DNA of 64,000 nt from Riptortus pedestris (taxonomy: Eukaryota; Arthropoda; Insecta; Hemiptera; Alydidae), in the NCBI GenBank assembly GCA_019009955.1, contig CM032228.1:224874501-224938500 (forward strand), in the 5' to 3' direction. Position 1 is the stretch's first letter, and the number at the start of each line of letters is the position of its first letter. This document shows positions 45,886-57,543 of the stretch, one piece after another. The notes beneath the pieces were generated by a model. That model saw only the letters and a list, made by a program, of their open reading frames with translations, was not told the origin of the DNA and did no database searches. The translations under genes and the position numbers were made by a program.

Positions 45886-46174
45886 CTTTTCAGTTTCTCG
45901 TTTAACCTGATAGCCTTTAAATCCCTTTAAAAATAATGATTTTTTTTATTCTTGTTTTATCGGTTTTTCTGATAAAATGTGTTTTTTATTAGACCAACAT
46001 ATGGATTGACAGATTTATGCATTCAAATCTAAATCACTTGGATACATGTAGGGCTCAAAACATGAAATTTAGTTTATATTGAAATGTGTTTAAAAAAAAT
46101 CGGATGATTTTTTTTTTGATATTCCGGAGCAATTAAAACATATGTCTGTGAACTCGTAGCTCCCCTTAGTAGTG
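45886..46174. other. Unassigned stretch
   Basis: AT-rich. Nothing recognised. Confidence 0.35.
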
Positions 46175-46402
46175 TACTATAAATAATGTTATATTCATTT
46201 ATTCTCTGTATTTAGTATTAACTGAGATATTTGCATTTTTTAGTTTTCGGCCTTTAGTAAACCCCCACTCCTTCTCATGTCGTATTAACAATAAGGTGTT
46301 GTATTATAAAACACTTTATTTGAAGCCCAAATACCATTTCTCCATTTTACGTTTTGACATACATGTAAATATGCGGCGCACGTGGGGAATCTGCTTAGTA
46401 TT
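46175..46402 (-). mobile_element. Family A right half
   Basis: 'agtattaactgagatatttg', 'tttagtaaacccccactcct', 'aacaataaggtgttgta' and 'cacgtggggaatctgcttag'. The terminal GTGACGGAC is missing. Confidence 0.8.
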
Positions 46403-47540
46403 TTCATTTAATTGTTGTAACTGTTCTTAGACAGAAAACCTAACTCAACTAACTAATCAAAGTCATTTCGAAAAAATACACTCAGTAATACTATTAAAAA
46501 AAAAATAAACCTAGCGTGACTTGGTGAAACACGAACCATCACTGTTAGATGCCTCCACTTTATGTTTGGATTAGTTTTTATACAAATTGCTTCGGTTGTT
46601 GCTGAAGTTAAATTTGGTTCTATCATGCTATATATAACCTGTACATTGCTGGAAATTGCCAAGGATTTACGATATTTCTTTTCTTTGCTATTAATACTCC
46701 CTTGAAAAATAAATGGAATGGCGAAAATTGCAATCCATTTATTTATTCCTTATGATTAGGGTGGAATCAAATTTGTAGCCATATTTGGTGCACAATTCTT
46801 AATTTTCATTTCAAATCATGAAAATACTCCCAGTCGTTTATCACTGCCCAGATACTTGATAGTCATTATTATTATCATTTTTTATGCTCTGTGTAATTTT
46901 AGTCTTAATATCCTGAATATTCTGGTCATTATAATTGTGTTCTCCCACGAAGAAATTGTTTCAAATTGTCATTCCGCGCTATGCGTGTTTCCAGTGTGTT
47001 TGAATTAGTGCGCCCGCACGGAAATACTATTAAGCAGGATTAGTGTTATGTTAAGGTCGGTTTCTTTATTGTTAGTTAGTGCTATTTTTATAGCACTACA
47101 TTCTCTTTTTAACGAGATTTTTGAGGTTGTGTTGTTGTCGTTATATATTATTGGAGAATTGATTAACAGCTTTAGCTCATTTTATTATTTCCTTCTACAA
47201 AGTAAAGGAATTTTACCTTTTGACCTTCCCTGGAACCATTTTGCCAAGTTTCGGCGCGACGTCTGTACGTAACTCGCATAACTAAAGACCCTATAGTCCT
47301 AGAATGTTAACATTTTATATTTGTTATGCATATGTTCTAATATCTAGGTGTTCACCACCCCTCTTGATTTAAATGGTCTAAGAAAGAAGGGATGATTAGA
47401 GATGGACAAACAAAAAAATGAAAACTTCTCTACACTTATTAGAGACACAGAAGATTTGTTAAGAACCTTTTTTGTTCATCATACACAGATTTATAAGTTT
47501 ATGATCCATTGCATTAGTACGGAGATGATATGTCAGAATA
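46403..47540. other. Unassigned stretch
   Basis: AT-rich. The 74-codon frame at 47048-47272 has no recognised content. Confidence 0.4.
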
Positions 47541-47771
47541 AAAAAAACATGGCATTTACTAATGTCCACTTTTTGTAGCTAAGGATAATCGAGACGGTCT
47601 ACAGGTTACCACCGGTTTCTGGCCAGGGTAGGACTGAGGATTGTATTTAATAAGGGCGTCACTAAATAAAATATTATAGCCCAGTTAGGAATCGAACTCT
47701 CCACTCTAGGTTTACCATGTGAGATTGCGGCGAACGTTTTAACTCCCATGGTGAACCTGAGCCCCAAATAA
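47541..47771 (-). mobile_element. tRNA-derived SINE
   Basis: On the minus strand: head 'ggggctcaggttcaccatgg', box B 'gagagttcgattcctaactg', body 'tttagtgacgcccttattaa' and 'ggtggtaacctgtagaccgt'. 'tcagaata' occurs just before (47533) and just after (47772), as a probable target duplication. Confidence 0.85.
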
Positions 47772-48206
47772 TCAGAATAATTATCATGTATAACCATTAC
47801 AATTTCAGTTTGTTTTAGTACTTTCTTAAATTTTCCTCATTAGGTTATTAGATATACAACATAACTAGCGACGGAAGTCGCCCGGCGGTCGTGGTCCAGA
47901 CAACGCAGCTTTAATCAGCAGGCACTGAGGATGGAGCGTTGACTCCGAAAGTGCACTCTGCATTATATTAAAAAGCAGTAGAGAACTTGGCCTTCTTATT
48001 GATCCTTATCAATTGGTTCCTCTACCATCCAGCATATTCCAGAGACATACAACATAACTGTTTAATATAATAATAAACTGTCGGGATTAGAACATGCCAG
48101 CCAAAAATTTATTTATACACTTTATTACAATCCAGAATGTTGTAACTTAGTTTTTTATTGATCCGTGTAAATGAATTTGTTGTATAGAAATTAAATCATT
48201 AGAACT
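47772..48206. other. Unassigned stretch with a Penelope-like hairpin
   Basis: At 47923-47960 'gcactgaggatggagcgttg' followed by 'actccgaaagtgc' forms a nested hairpin (GCACT/AGTGC outside, GGAG/CTCC inside). Such a block resembles the terminal repeat of Penelope-like elements. The rest is unassigned. Confidence 0.4.
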
Positions 48207-48353
48207 GTCATTTATTAACGCCCACTTTGTGTTATGAAAGCAAATTTTTATGGTTTATCTATAAGTTAACACTTTTTTTTCTAGTCAGAGTGAGATTAAG
48301 TACGAAGTGAGATAAACACCAACTCCTTAACTCATGCGAATGACCTGAGCACC
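48207..48353 (-). mobile_element. SINE in the right inverted arm, internally deleted
   Basis: 'tcatttattaacgcccactt', 'ttttctagtcagagtgaga' and 'taactcatgcgaatgacctg' follow minus order. It is flanked by near-identical 13-bp sites (48194-48206 aatcattagaact and 48354-48366 aattattagaact). Confidence 0.8.
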
Positions 48354-48927
48354 AATTATTAGAACTATTTTGTCAATAATGCTGATAAAAAGAAAAGTAA
48401 TAATCCTTAAGGCGTTATCAATGAAATAATTTAAGAAAAATTACGAATTTTGATATCCAACGCATATAAAAATAATTGTTCAATCAATGAGCAAGAAATT
48501 CTTTAGAATTACGTTTATCATTCCCCAACAAAACTACCTCATTGGTAGTGTCATATGCTTCACGTTTTCTGTCATTATGATATATTCTATGCAATCCATT
48601 CCCACCATTAATATATCTAGACCGAGAATAACAAAGCAATCAACCTATTTGTTTTCTTCCTTTTCTTCACTTTCAACTAGACAGAATTGTGTTATATTGG
48701 CTCTGGAAACGATAATAGAACTTGTCAAACTAGTTTTATAGCTTAATGTGAGTAATAACTCTGGAACATGTCTGCCTAACTATGAACTACTGATGAATAG
48801 CTAGTGTTTACAATACGTTTTCATTTTGAAGTTGTCTTCGACCTTTTTCTCTCGATTAAACTGATCAATAAATATGAATACATAAGAAATAAAGAACTAT
48901 GCAATGTAATAAGTACTCTTAAAACAT
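48345..48927 (-). repeat. Inverted duplication, right arm
   Basis: Reverse complement of 39447-40050. It keeps an 84-codon frame at 48487-48741 whose first 60 or so residues align without gaps to a frame in the left arm. The differences are mostly amino-acid changing, so the frame is not under visible constraint. Confidence 0.88.
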
Positions 48928-48944
48928 GACTCTTTTATGAATAA

Positions 48945-49018
48945 GGCTAATGTGGACTGTTTAATGAACTCGTCACTAAATAAATTCATAATGCCCGGGT
49001 GAGACTCGAATTCACTTT
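48945..49018 (-). mobile_element. Short SINE fragment
   Basis: 'ggctaatgtggactgtttaa', 'gaactcgtcactaaataaat' and 'cccgggtgagactcgaattc' follow the minus-strand SINE with the middle removed. Confidence 0.65.
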
Positions 49019-49144
49019 TTGGAAAGCAAATTAGCGTGGACAAGTTCGCGCAAGATAATGAGTTCGTATTTCGTAAATTGATTAGTTTTGTATCAAAGGA
49101 GAAAAAAAAAAAAAAACTAAATATTAAATTTTTAACGTAATTCG

Positions 49145-49290
49145 ATAATTCAAAATATCTCCATTGTTTTGAGTCGGATTAAAAAAAGTATAGTAGAACC
49201 GAACATCTTTAAATATCCATGCTGCACAATTGTTTATATATTCATGTTATCGTAACTTCGGTATTAAGAGAGTTATTAGTACTTTCTTGC

Positions 49291-49322
<32 letters not shown>

Positions 49323-49408
49323 AATAGAAAATATGTGAGATGAGATAACAAGTGTGTTATACCAGGACGTGGGAAATCTGTCAAGATTGTTCAGCCCCTA
49401 CGTGACGG
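49145..49408 (-). mobile_element. Family B copy, right side
   Basis: 'aaaatatctccattgttttg', 'tcgtaacttcggtattaaga', a T27-class tract, 'gtgagatgagataacaag', 'acgtgggaaatctgtcaaga' and 'ccctacgtgacggac' at the end. Confidence 0.75.
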
Positions 49409-50498
49409 ACATTATATCCTCCAAAAATCATACTTTAACTTAAAAAATTATATTTTAATATTTAAATTACCGAAGAGAACAATAAGGTTTATATTAAACA
49501 AGAAACTCAAGAGACTCCTGGCGGCCAACATTTTAGAGTAAAAAGAAAAGAAGAATTGTCTCTGAATATAAATGTGCCAACAACATGCAATTCACTTATT
49601 AACTTAACATGTGTATAACCTGAGCCCCCTACCACATTTAAACGAAATACAGTGGAACATAATATAAATATTTAATTTAAAAAGAGTACTCTTGTCTATT
49701 CTGATTTTCTTATTAAATTTTAATTTGTAAAAGAGTTAGATCTTCTATGAACATTTATATTCATAAAGACTTAAATGCTATTATATAAAAAGATCTTATA
49801 ACAGTTCTACTAATCAATGAAGAATAGTTTTCGTGTTCGCATCCCAGGTTATTTTTTTTTGTTTTTTTGTTTAACCGGCTTAAAATAAATATACAAATTC
49901 CATTTCGAATTTTAATTCACAGAATTTGATTGAGCGTTCTGCGTATATTCCTGAAGGGATTACTTCCTTAACGAATTCAGTAAATAAGATTTGTGAGGGT
50001 AGATCCCCGAGGCGGGTGGGTCTGCGGTAGAGAGAGCTACGTGCCATCCTGGAGTTCGTGAGGTCTCCCAACCCCCTGCAATCCTGGGCGTGCTTCAACA
50101 GTCCACTCACTTTCAGCCATAATCTACCTTCGATTAAAAATTGAACCGTGAGTTTTGGAGCTCGGCAAGACTCGAAGATATCATCTTCAGACCTTCCTCT
50201 GTAGCAAAAACTTGTATTGGTAAATTTACTCCAAGGAAAATCAGCTATTGAAGCTCTATAAATATTTTATTTATTTACTTTCATATTTAAAAAAAAAACA
50301 TGTTTCACATCACTAGAAGCCTCTTCAGGAACATTTCAACAATACAGCAATGTAGGCTACATTCTGTTCGGAGATAACAATCATAAGCTCGATTAATGAA
50401 TAAGAATATGATTACTAAAAGTACTCTGTCGCAGTGTGCCATTTTGTTGCCTCATAAAAATTGTTGTCTTGTTGTGATTTAATTGAAATAAACTTCTC
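49409..50498. other. Unassigned stretch
   Basis: 49880-50110 is GC-richer and open for 76 codons on the minus strand without recognised residues or paired splice sites. 'aaggaaaatcagctattgaa' at 50233 is a family A scrap. Confidence 0.4.
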
Positions 50499-50499
50499 G

Positions 50500-50565
<66 letters not shown>

Positions 50566-50607
50566 CTCTCTATCTCTCTCTCTCGCTCTCTCACCCGCTC
50601 TCTCTCC
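50499..50607. repeat. (CT)n microsatellite
   Basis: About 110 bp of CT repeats with occasional A, T and G interruptions. Confidence 0.97.
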
Positions 50608-51427
50608 TCTATGAAAACTAATTAAAAAATAATTATACACAGAACATTCGTTAACAAATGTGGCGGAATGAATTCCTTGATAAGCGATTTAAGACCATTC
50701 TCTAAAGCTGTGAAGTATGTTAATGAGGTATACAATGTGTCTGCCCAATGGAGTACCGAAGACTTTATGAGGAAAAGTTCGTAAATCAAAGTGGACGTTT
50801 GGATTAATCCAGTGAACTGTAGGCAACCATGTTTCTTAAATACTTCTAAATGAGGACGTGAAATTGATTTCATAAGTGATAATATCTCATTTCAAGGGAG
50901 CCAATGGCTGTACAGGTTAAGATGTAGGAACATTAAATAGTTCCGTCAGAAAATTGAAGTTGAAATTATGTGCAGATTGGTACCATACCTCTAGAGAGCT
51001 ATAGTTCATCAGTTTGCTACCAGAATGAGCTAGTGTCTGAGGGGTCTTGGGGATGATCTTAGGATTTTGATTGTCCAAGATTCCATGTGGCCCAAGATGC
51101 TTATTGGAATCGCTCTATGACATCTGATCTAGAGACAACATAGTCCTTGACGTTTCGAGTATGGGCGCAATAAGCCAACATGATCAATCACGACAAAGCA
51201 TGTGATGGTGTGGTTAATCTCCATCTGACGTTTAAAGATCTCAAAGCTTTACTATTCGCGTAGAGGAAAAGAAAGACAGAGAGAAATTATCAACTTTCTG
51301 CCTGTAAATCAATAGCGTCGTTAATGGCAATGCAAGTGTATTTTATGTGTACTATGTATGTACCCATATATTAATTTTTGGATTTTTGGAAGTAGGTTCT
51401 CAATGTACTAATGACTATGAGTAGGAA
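50608..51427. other. Unassigned stretch
   Basis: No gene or repeat recognised. An 83-codon open frame (50622-50873, minus) has no known motif. Confidence 0.4.
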
Positions 51428-51431
51428 TTAA

Positions 51432-52526
51432 CATTCCAATACACGCGCCCCCTCGTGAGACAAAAATACACGCGTGCCATCTGGCAGATGACTGTTCACT
51501 TATTTGTCAAAAGTGAATAATATAATTGTTTTTTCGCAATTTTGCAGGAATAATGGTGCAAAGATAAGTGAAAAAAGTTCATAAATTTGTATTTGAAAAA
51601 TATTATCTGTATATAAATCTTCAAAAATGTTAAATTTTTGTAACACAGTTGCCACGGTAGCTTAGTTTCAATTTTATTCCTTATTACTGGCTTGCAAAAG
51701 GTAAATCAACTAGTAAACCTAGGAACACAACTCTTATCAGTCTTGTAAGATAGTTTCAGAGAACATAATAATAATGTAAAATGTATGAACACATTGACAA
51801 TTGAGCCTCATTTCTAGAACTTGGAAAGTTACTCAATCAAATGGAAATGACCAATTAAAAAAATACTAAAAAAACCAAGAACCTTTGCTTTTAAAAAATT
51901 AAACTTAAGTTTCACTCTGAATCACTTTCATTACCCACACCCACGTTACATCCATCAGAACAAGAAAAGGCACAGTGTTACAGACATGAATGTTGGCCAC
52001 ATTCCTTGCGAGAATATTGGTGTATCGTTTTGTTTTATTTTCCAAGCAAACTCCGCAGCGCTGGCGTCCACCAGCATCAGTAGCTGCTTAGTTGCTTGAA
52101 GCTCGTGGAGGTATTTGATCCATTGGGAAGGAGTTCTCGAAGACGTGAGGTCAGGGTGCGTGGCAAATTGCTGAGCTGCACTCGCATAATCAACTGATCT
52201 CTGATGAGTTCATTCCCCAATTGACGAAGGAAAAGTCGGCGAGTTGGCACGTTTTGTCCGTTCCCCAGACTGATGACTTGGCTGTTGATACCAGCCACAT
52301 CGAAATCGGGCATTATGAAAAACTTACATTTTTACACGCGTGTCATCTGTGAGATTCTCTCGGCCAAAACACGCGTAAACTGCGCTGGACGCACGCACAC
52401 CGACAACTGAACTGTACAGCTAGGCGAGCTTGAGGAATACTAGGGCGGAGGACCAGGCTCTCCATCAAACTTATGACGAAAAAACAGAGCTGGTCATCTG
52501 TGAGATGACGCGCGTGTATTGGAGTG
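51432..52526 (-). mobile_element. piggyBac-type transposon, internally deleted (element 2)
   Basis: TTAA duplications at 51428-51431 and 52527-52530 bound a 1095-bp element. Its inverted repeats read CATTCCAATACACGCGC (left) and CACTCCAATACACGCGC (right), so 16 of 17 bases match. Sub-terminal words 'acacgcgtg' and 'cagatgac' recur at both ends (51465-51490, 52320-52360, 52490-52510). The terminal repeats are unrelated to element 1, so this is a separate family. The transposase reads on the minus strand and only its C-terminal part remains. Confidence 0.92.
51960..52313 (-). pseudogene. piggyBac transposase C-terminal fragment
   Basis: From an ATG at 52311-52313 the minus strand reads MPDFDVAGINSQVI, then RRLFLRQLGNELI, which fits the end of the piggyBac DDE domain: the 'D.A.+N...+' helix followed by 'kRR.FL..Lg..Li'. 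After a stop at 52077 a Cys-rich tail follows in other frames: GRQRCGVCLENKTKR, then RKECGQHSCL and HCAFSC, the expected CxxC...CxxC zinc-ribbon order. The catalytic Asp residues upstream are deleted; the frame starts about 210 bp inside the 5' terminal repeat. It is non-functional as a transposase. A short domain-only peptide is possible but unproven. Confidence 0.8.
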
Positions 52527-52530
52527 TTAA

Positions 52531-53464
52531 GAATGATATGTTAATAGGATATGCTGATCAATTTGAGGTTTAAGTTTTGAAATCTAACTATTTCGGTTAA
52601 AAAAAATAATCTTCAATCACTAGTTTGACGGGCAGTTGTTCCCTGCCATAAGGATTATTATTTATTACTTCGATTATACATATATTTATTGGTTATAGAC
52701 AAGCAAAAAGTTATTAGAAACCCATTTCAATTTATCTCTACTTGGACAACAATTTGACTCAATGTTCGCCGAATCGTTTTGTAATCGGACTGGAATTGCT
52801 ATAAATTGGAAGTTGAATAGCCGACGTCAAACGAGGGAGGTATACCATCCACCAATGATTTCCTGCAGTGATTCGATTTGACGCACTGCCTGCCACAGAG
52901 GGCTGCCAGAACACGCACACATTGTCAGAACACATACACACAGACGCAGAGCAGCACCCCAGGGCTATTCAATACGCGGTAGGTATACCGGATCATCACC
53001 GTGACGAGTAGGTATTGTTCAGCTACCGTTAGTCACTATACACGAGCTTCCAACTCCCCTGTCTACCATTCAGAAATTAAATGCGTACGCCTAAAATAAA
53101 GGCACAAAACGTTTGGTGCGTTTATTGGGGTATTTGCAGAATTCCTGCATATACCTAATGAAATGTGAAAATGAATTGGTTATTCCACAATACTCCATAT
53201 AAAAACAAAAACTAAAAAGATAGAAAGAGAATTTCTTTGGGGTCCAATAATGTTTATGTTTCAAACACTGGTTGATTCTGTAAGATAAATGGCACAGATC
53301 TGGACCACTGAACAGCCCTTCGCGCTGGGACTGAGAAAATAAAGAAAATTTCCTACCTGCTGGCATAACCACTGATCTCATCTCGCTATATATTCTCTAT
53401 TTAAAAATAAAAATCCAATTAGTAGAACTAGGCCGTCAATACAATTTTAATTGATGAAGTCTTC
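52531..53464. other. Unassigned stretch
   Basis: 52780-53060 is GC-richer. Nothing recognised on either strand. Confidence 0.4.
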
Positions 53465-53972
53465 ATACAACGCATATGCATGAATCTCATATAGTTAAGA
53501 TCAGTTGAAAACTATTTTGGGTATTTAAGGTTGGAATTAGACTTTTCATAATACATTCGCTTACTGTTAAAGTGCTATGCCTGAAAGTGGTGTGGTATAC
53601 TGGAGGCTGAAAATTAAGCATAATAAGCAAAAATCTCCGTTAATATGCGAGACAAAGAAAATGAGTATAGAACTACATTTATGGGAAATTAAATTTACAA
53701 ACAAGGTCAGTTATGTATAATGTTACTCTTAGTAACTGAAATATTTTGAATTTTCGATTTTCTCCCGCTTTTAAGCCCTTCCCTACCACCGGTCAGCTAT
53801 TAACGAACTTGATCTTTTGTAACGTTGAATGAAACGTTTATATAAATAGAATGGACCTCATTTTTGTCATCTACTAGGTAGGGTTGAGGAACATTTGTAG
53901 ATATTTTCCTAAAACAACACGTCATGAGTACAACCTCAATATCTGATTTTCTTTGAGAGAAATCTGCTATGC
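53465..53972 (+). mobile_element. Decayed family A copy
   Basis: 'aaaatctccgttaatatgcg', 'cttagtaactgaaatatttt', 'cagctattaacgaacttgat', 'atggacctcatttttgtcat', 'gtcatgagtacaacctcaat' and an imperfect palindromic end 'tttctttgagagaaatctgc'. The central microsatellite and left end are lost. Confidence 0.8.
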
Positions 53973-54583
53973 ATGGCTTCACATTGGTTTAGTTGGCAGT
54001 AGCCCTGCACACGTTCCATCTTCAGCGACCTCTTAGAGTGAACCGCCCAGAGTCATAGTGCCCTTGTGAGCCAAGTTTACAAGGTTTAGCACGTAGGAAA
54101 AAATGTATAAAGTGGCTTTCAATTAGGTAGATTACTATGATGAATCCTTGCCAGGTTGTGTAGAAGTTTAAGGTTTCATTGGAGAGTTTCGCATCACATG
54201 GAGAGAAATTTGCCAATGTTGAATCTGTTTTTTTGGGGGAGGGAAGGGGTTGTTTGTCAGTTTGTGATACGGTAGGATATCAGTAATTTCAACATTTTTC
54301 CGGACGTAAAACATTTATTACCTTCTTCCAGGGCAATCTGTTTACTACTACGTACTTGTACAATTATTTTAAACACAATTCCAAATATTGTGCAACTCTA
54401 GTTCCGTATTTCGGCCACACTATTCAAAGATATTTGGTATTGTGTGTCATAATTCTTAATTTTATAAATGGGTATTAGTAAGGAGTTTATCCTGGAAAAA
54501 TTAAGGATGCAATCATAAGCAAAGCTGTTAAGTAGTTTGTGGTGACCTACGTAAGCGAACACCGCACAAGACAAAAATAAAAA
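53973..54583. other. Unassigned stretch
   Basis: No gene or repeat recognised. Confidence 0.4.
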
Positions 54584-55064
54584 GTCCGTCACGCAAGGGC
54601 TGCGTAAACTAAGCAGATTTCCCACGTGAAGTTTTACAATAGAGAAATCTGCCTAATAACAGCTGTAGTAGTAAGAAACCTCTAAACCTATTCACGAGGG
54701 ACGAATAATTACGAAAACGGCCGCCAGAGCTCACGGCGGAAAGTCCGAACATAGCCACTGCTGCCGAGCACATGCAGAATACAAATGCAAATATCTCAGT
54801 TAATATTCAAGATACAGAATAAATGCATATAACAATATTTATAGTAAATGTAATTTGCAATAAGATTGACCCTGTAATATTTTTAGATCCGACGTATAGT
54901 AACGAAGATATTTCGAATTTTCGAAAATCCTCTCCTCTAAACCCCCCCTCCTACTGGTCCGATTTCAGCCATTAACGAACTTGATCTTTCTTTTTACATA
55001 AAACGACTAAATATCGAGTTTGGTAACGATCAAACAAAAGTTGCGACCGCTAGAGCGGTAACAG

Positions 55065-55126
<62 letters not shown>

Positions 55127-55252
55127 TTTTGAACGGACCTCATTTTCGTCATCTACTAGTTAGGATCGATGGACATTTGAAGAAATATTTCGAAAATCCC
55201 GTCATGAGTACAACCTCAATAGCTGATTACCCTTAAGGGAAATCTGCTAAAA
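54584..55252 (+). mobile_element. Full-length family A copy (best type copy)
   Basis: Starts GTCCGTCACGCAAGGGCTGC, contains 'gtaaactaagcagatttccc', the module 'gaagttttacaatagagaaa', 'taatattcaagatacagaat', 'accccccctcctactggtcc', 'gcgaccgctagagcggtaac', the TA tract at 55069-55123, 'gtcatgagtacaacctcaat' and the end 'gattacccttaagggaaatc' plus TGCTAAAA. Confidence 0.95.
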
Positions 55253-56603
55253 GAATCACTGATGGGCTAAAAGATTCACTGAATATGCCCACTACTCAAT
55301 ATCAAGATTGATGTTTTATTTCACAGACCACATTTGGAATCTTGTTCAAACTTTTAACCAGTCATGTTATTAAGGTCTTTAGATGTGAACTTCTTGACTG
55401 AAAAAAATACGTAATGCGTGTAAAACGTCCAGTCTCGGATTATTGCACTGAAAATGGGATTTTAATTAGATATGGCGAGGGGGTCGGTATTTATCAATGC
55501 AATATAATTACGAACCCACCCATTAAGTACATCGTAGAATAAATTGGAAAAAAAAGTGTTTTTTATTCCTCATAATTGTTGGAGAGGGGAGGTAGTCGAT
55601 TATCGCATATTACAACTCAACAAGCACACTTGCCCTTCAGGTATCGGATACTAGATCTCCGTCATCAGTGAAACTCCGACTAGCTTACATCGTCTGCTGG
55701 CCTCCACAAGTTATATATCTTGTATATGCTTTCAGAATATTGTTCTATATAGTTATATTGATAATGATGAGAAATGTTTAATTTAAATCTGAAATGCCAA
55801 TGTTTCCCACAACAGCCCACAAAGGGACTTTGACGGGTTGCCCAGCTGTCCACGGCGACGCTCCAATTGTGAACTACAGTGTTAATTACTGGCTTGTTTA
55901 CAAGAGAATGGCCAAGTTACATCAATCGTCCATTGCAAGACAGAACTCGGACCTTTGTCAATTATTCTGCAGACCGAACTCGGAACAATAGTACAAGGGC
56001 AGACCGAGCTTCTTGTTAGGATTCGCAGTTTATAAGCCAATTTCTGCCGGAGATGGCTTCCTAGAATGAATTAACCTCGCAAACCCAAAGGAAAATTTAC
56101 CACAATAAATCTTAATAGTTCCATATGCAAGATGAGCTATGTTTTTAATAGGACTTGTACATATAAATATGCAGAATTATTCTCAGTTGGTATTCTGGCA
56201 GGTGGAAGTGACTTTCGTCTACCTACATGCAGAATTAGTTTTTATCAAAGGCATTTGATCAGTTAGTGGTGAGAAAAAAATTAAATTTATGCCATTATTT
56301 CCAAATATATTATCTATACTATTTTACAGTATACAATCCCCTCCCCCATAAGAGCGAAAAACAGTTTGGTTGTCTTGCTACATTCGGGATGATATGTTAA
56401 CTGCGTGCCAAAGTCAGAAAAAAATCTACAGTCCATATAAACGGTAGTTAATTGAGCAACATAAAGAACCGCATTTTGAACTTCCCCTTCTGAGAACTGA
56501 ATAAATAGCACATACCATGTTCTCAGGAGTTTTGTTTTTTGAGTAGAATGTATGAAGTGACTATTCTACATATTCGAATGCTGCTTAAATTGCATAATCT
56601 ACG
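55253..56603. other. Unassigned stretch
   Basis: 55600-56060 is GC-richer with a 65-codon frame (55794-55991). No splice context or recognised family. Confidence 0.4.
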
Positions 56604-56704
56604 TTTTAGCAGATTTCTCTTTAAGGTAAATCAGCTATTGAGTTTGTACTCATTAAGTGTCCATTGATCCTACCCAGGTGATGACGAAAATGAGGTTTTT
56701 TCAA

Positions 56705-56749
<45 letters not shown>

Positions 56750-57246
56750 TATTAACGCTCCAGTGGTCGCAATCTTAGTTTATTCGGCACCAATTTCCAG
56801 ATTTAAACCTTTTATGTAAAACTAAAAATCAAGTTCATTAATGGCTGAAATTCGTCCAGTGGAAAGGGGAGTTTAGAGGGAGGAATTTCGAAAATTTACA
56901 ATATCTCCGTTATTATGCGTTGGATCGAAAAATTGTATAGAACCAATATTATAGCAAACGTAATGTTCTGTAAATGTTGATATGTATGTTTTTTCACTAT
57001 CTTGATTATTAACCTAGATATTTACATTTTATTGTTGTCGGCCTTCAGAAATTCTCACGACAGGAATTGTCGCCCCCCCCTCCTACTCATGCCATATAAA
57101 CAATAAGATGTTATAATATGAAGCACATTATTTGAAGCCTTAATACAAAATATTGATTTCATTGAACTCTTAAGTTTTGCGAAAAATGCAAATACGTGAC
57201 GCACGCGGGAAATCTGCTTGGTTAACACAGTCCCTGAGTGATAGAC
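56604..57246 (-). mobile_element. Full-length family A copy
   Basis: Starts TTTTAGCAGATTTCTC, has 'gatgacgaaaatgaggtttt', the TA tract 56706-56747, 'gctgaaattcgtccagtgg', 'aatatctccgttattatgcg', 'ccctcctactcatgccatat', 'cgcgggaaatctgcttggtt', and ends 'cacagtccctgagtgataga'. Confidence 0.92.
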
Positions 57247-57543
57247 TTTCTATTCCCTGTTTCACCCTCAGTAAGTGATCTATTTAAAAAAGACTCGAAA
57301 TTATTAGGCTTCAAGACAATAATAGCACACAGTGAAAATGTGTTGGATAGAGGGTTTAATGAAGGCTTGGAAAAAAATATAAAAGTTACTCAGGTTCTAC
57401 ATAATCGCCCTAGAGCGTTGTGACAATTTAACACGTCCATTTATTTATTACATAGTGATATGTACTTATATTAAAACGTTAATATATTTTATTAATTTCT
57501 TTTACAATTCAGTCCGGGTGTAGAACATTAATCATAGCTAATT
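57247..57543. other. Unassigned stretch
   Basis: Nothing recognised. Confidence 0.35.

Noticed and set aside
48487..48741. Frame conserved between the two inverted arms (also 39690-39878)
   Set aside because: The two frames align without gaps for about 60 residues, but most nucleotide differences change the amino acid, so there is no sign of selection on a protein.
49880..50110. Exon-like GC-richer block on the minus strand
   Set aside because: It is open for 76 codons, but I could not find a matching acceptor and donor pair or any known motif.
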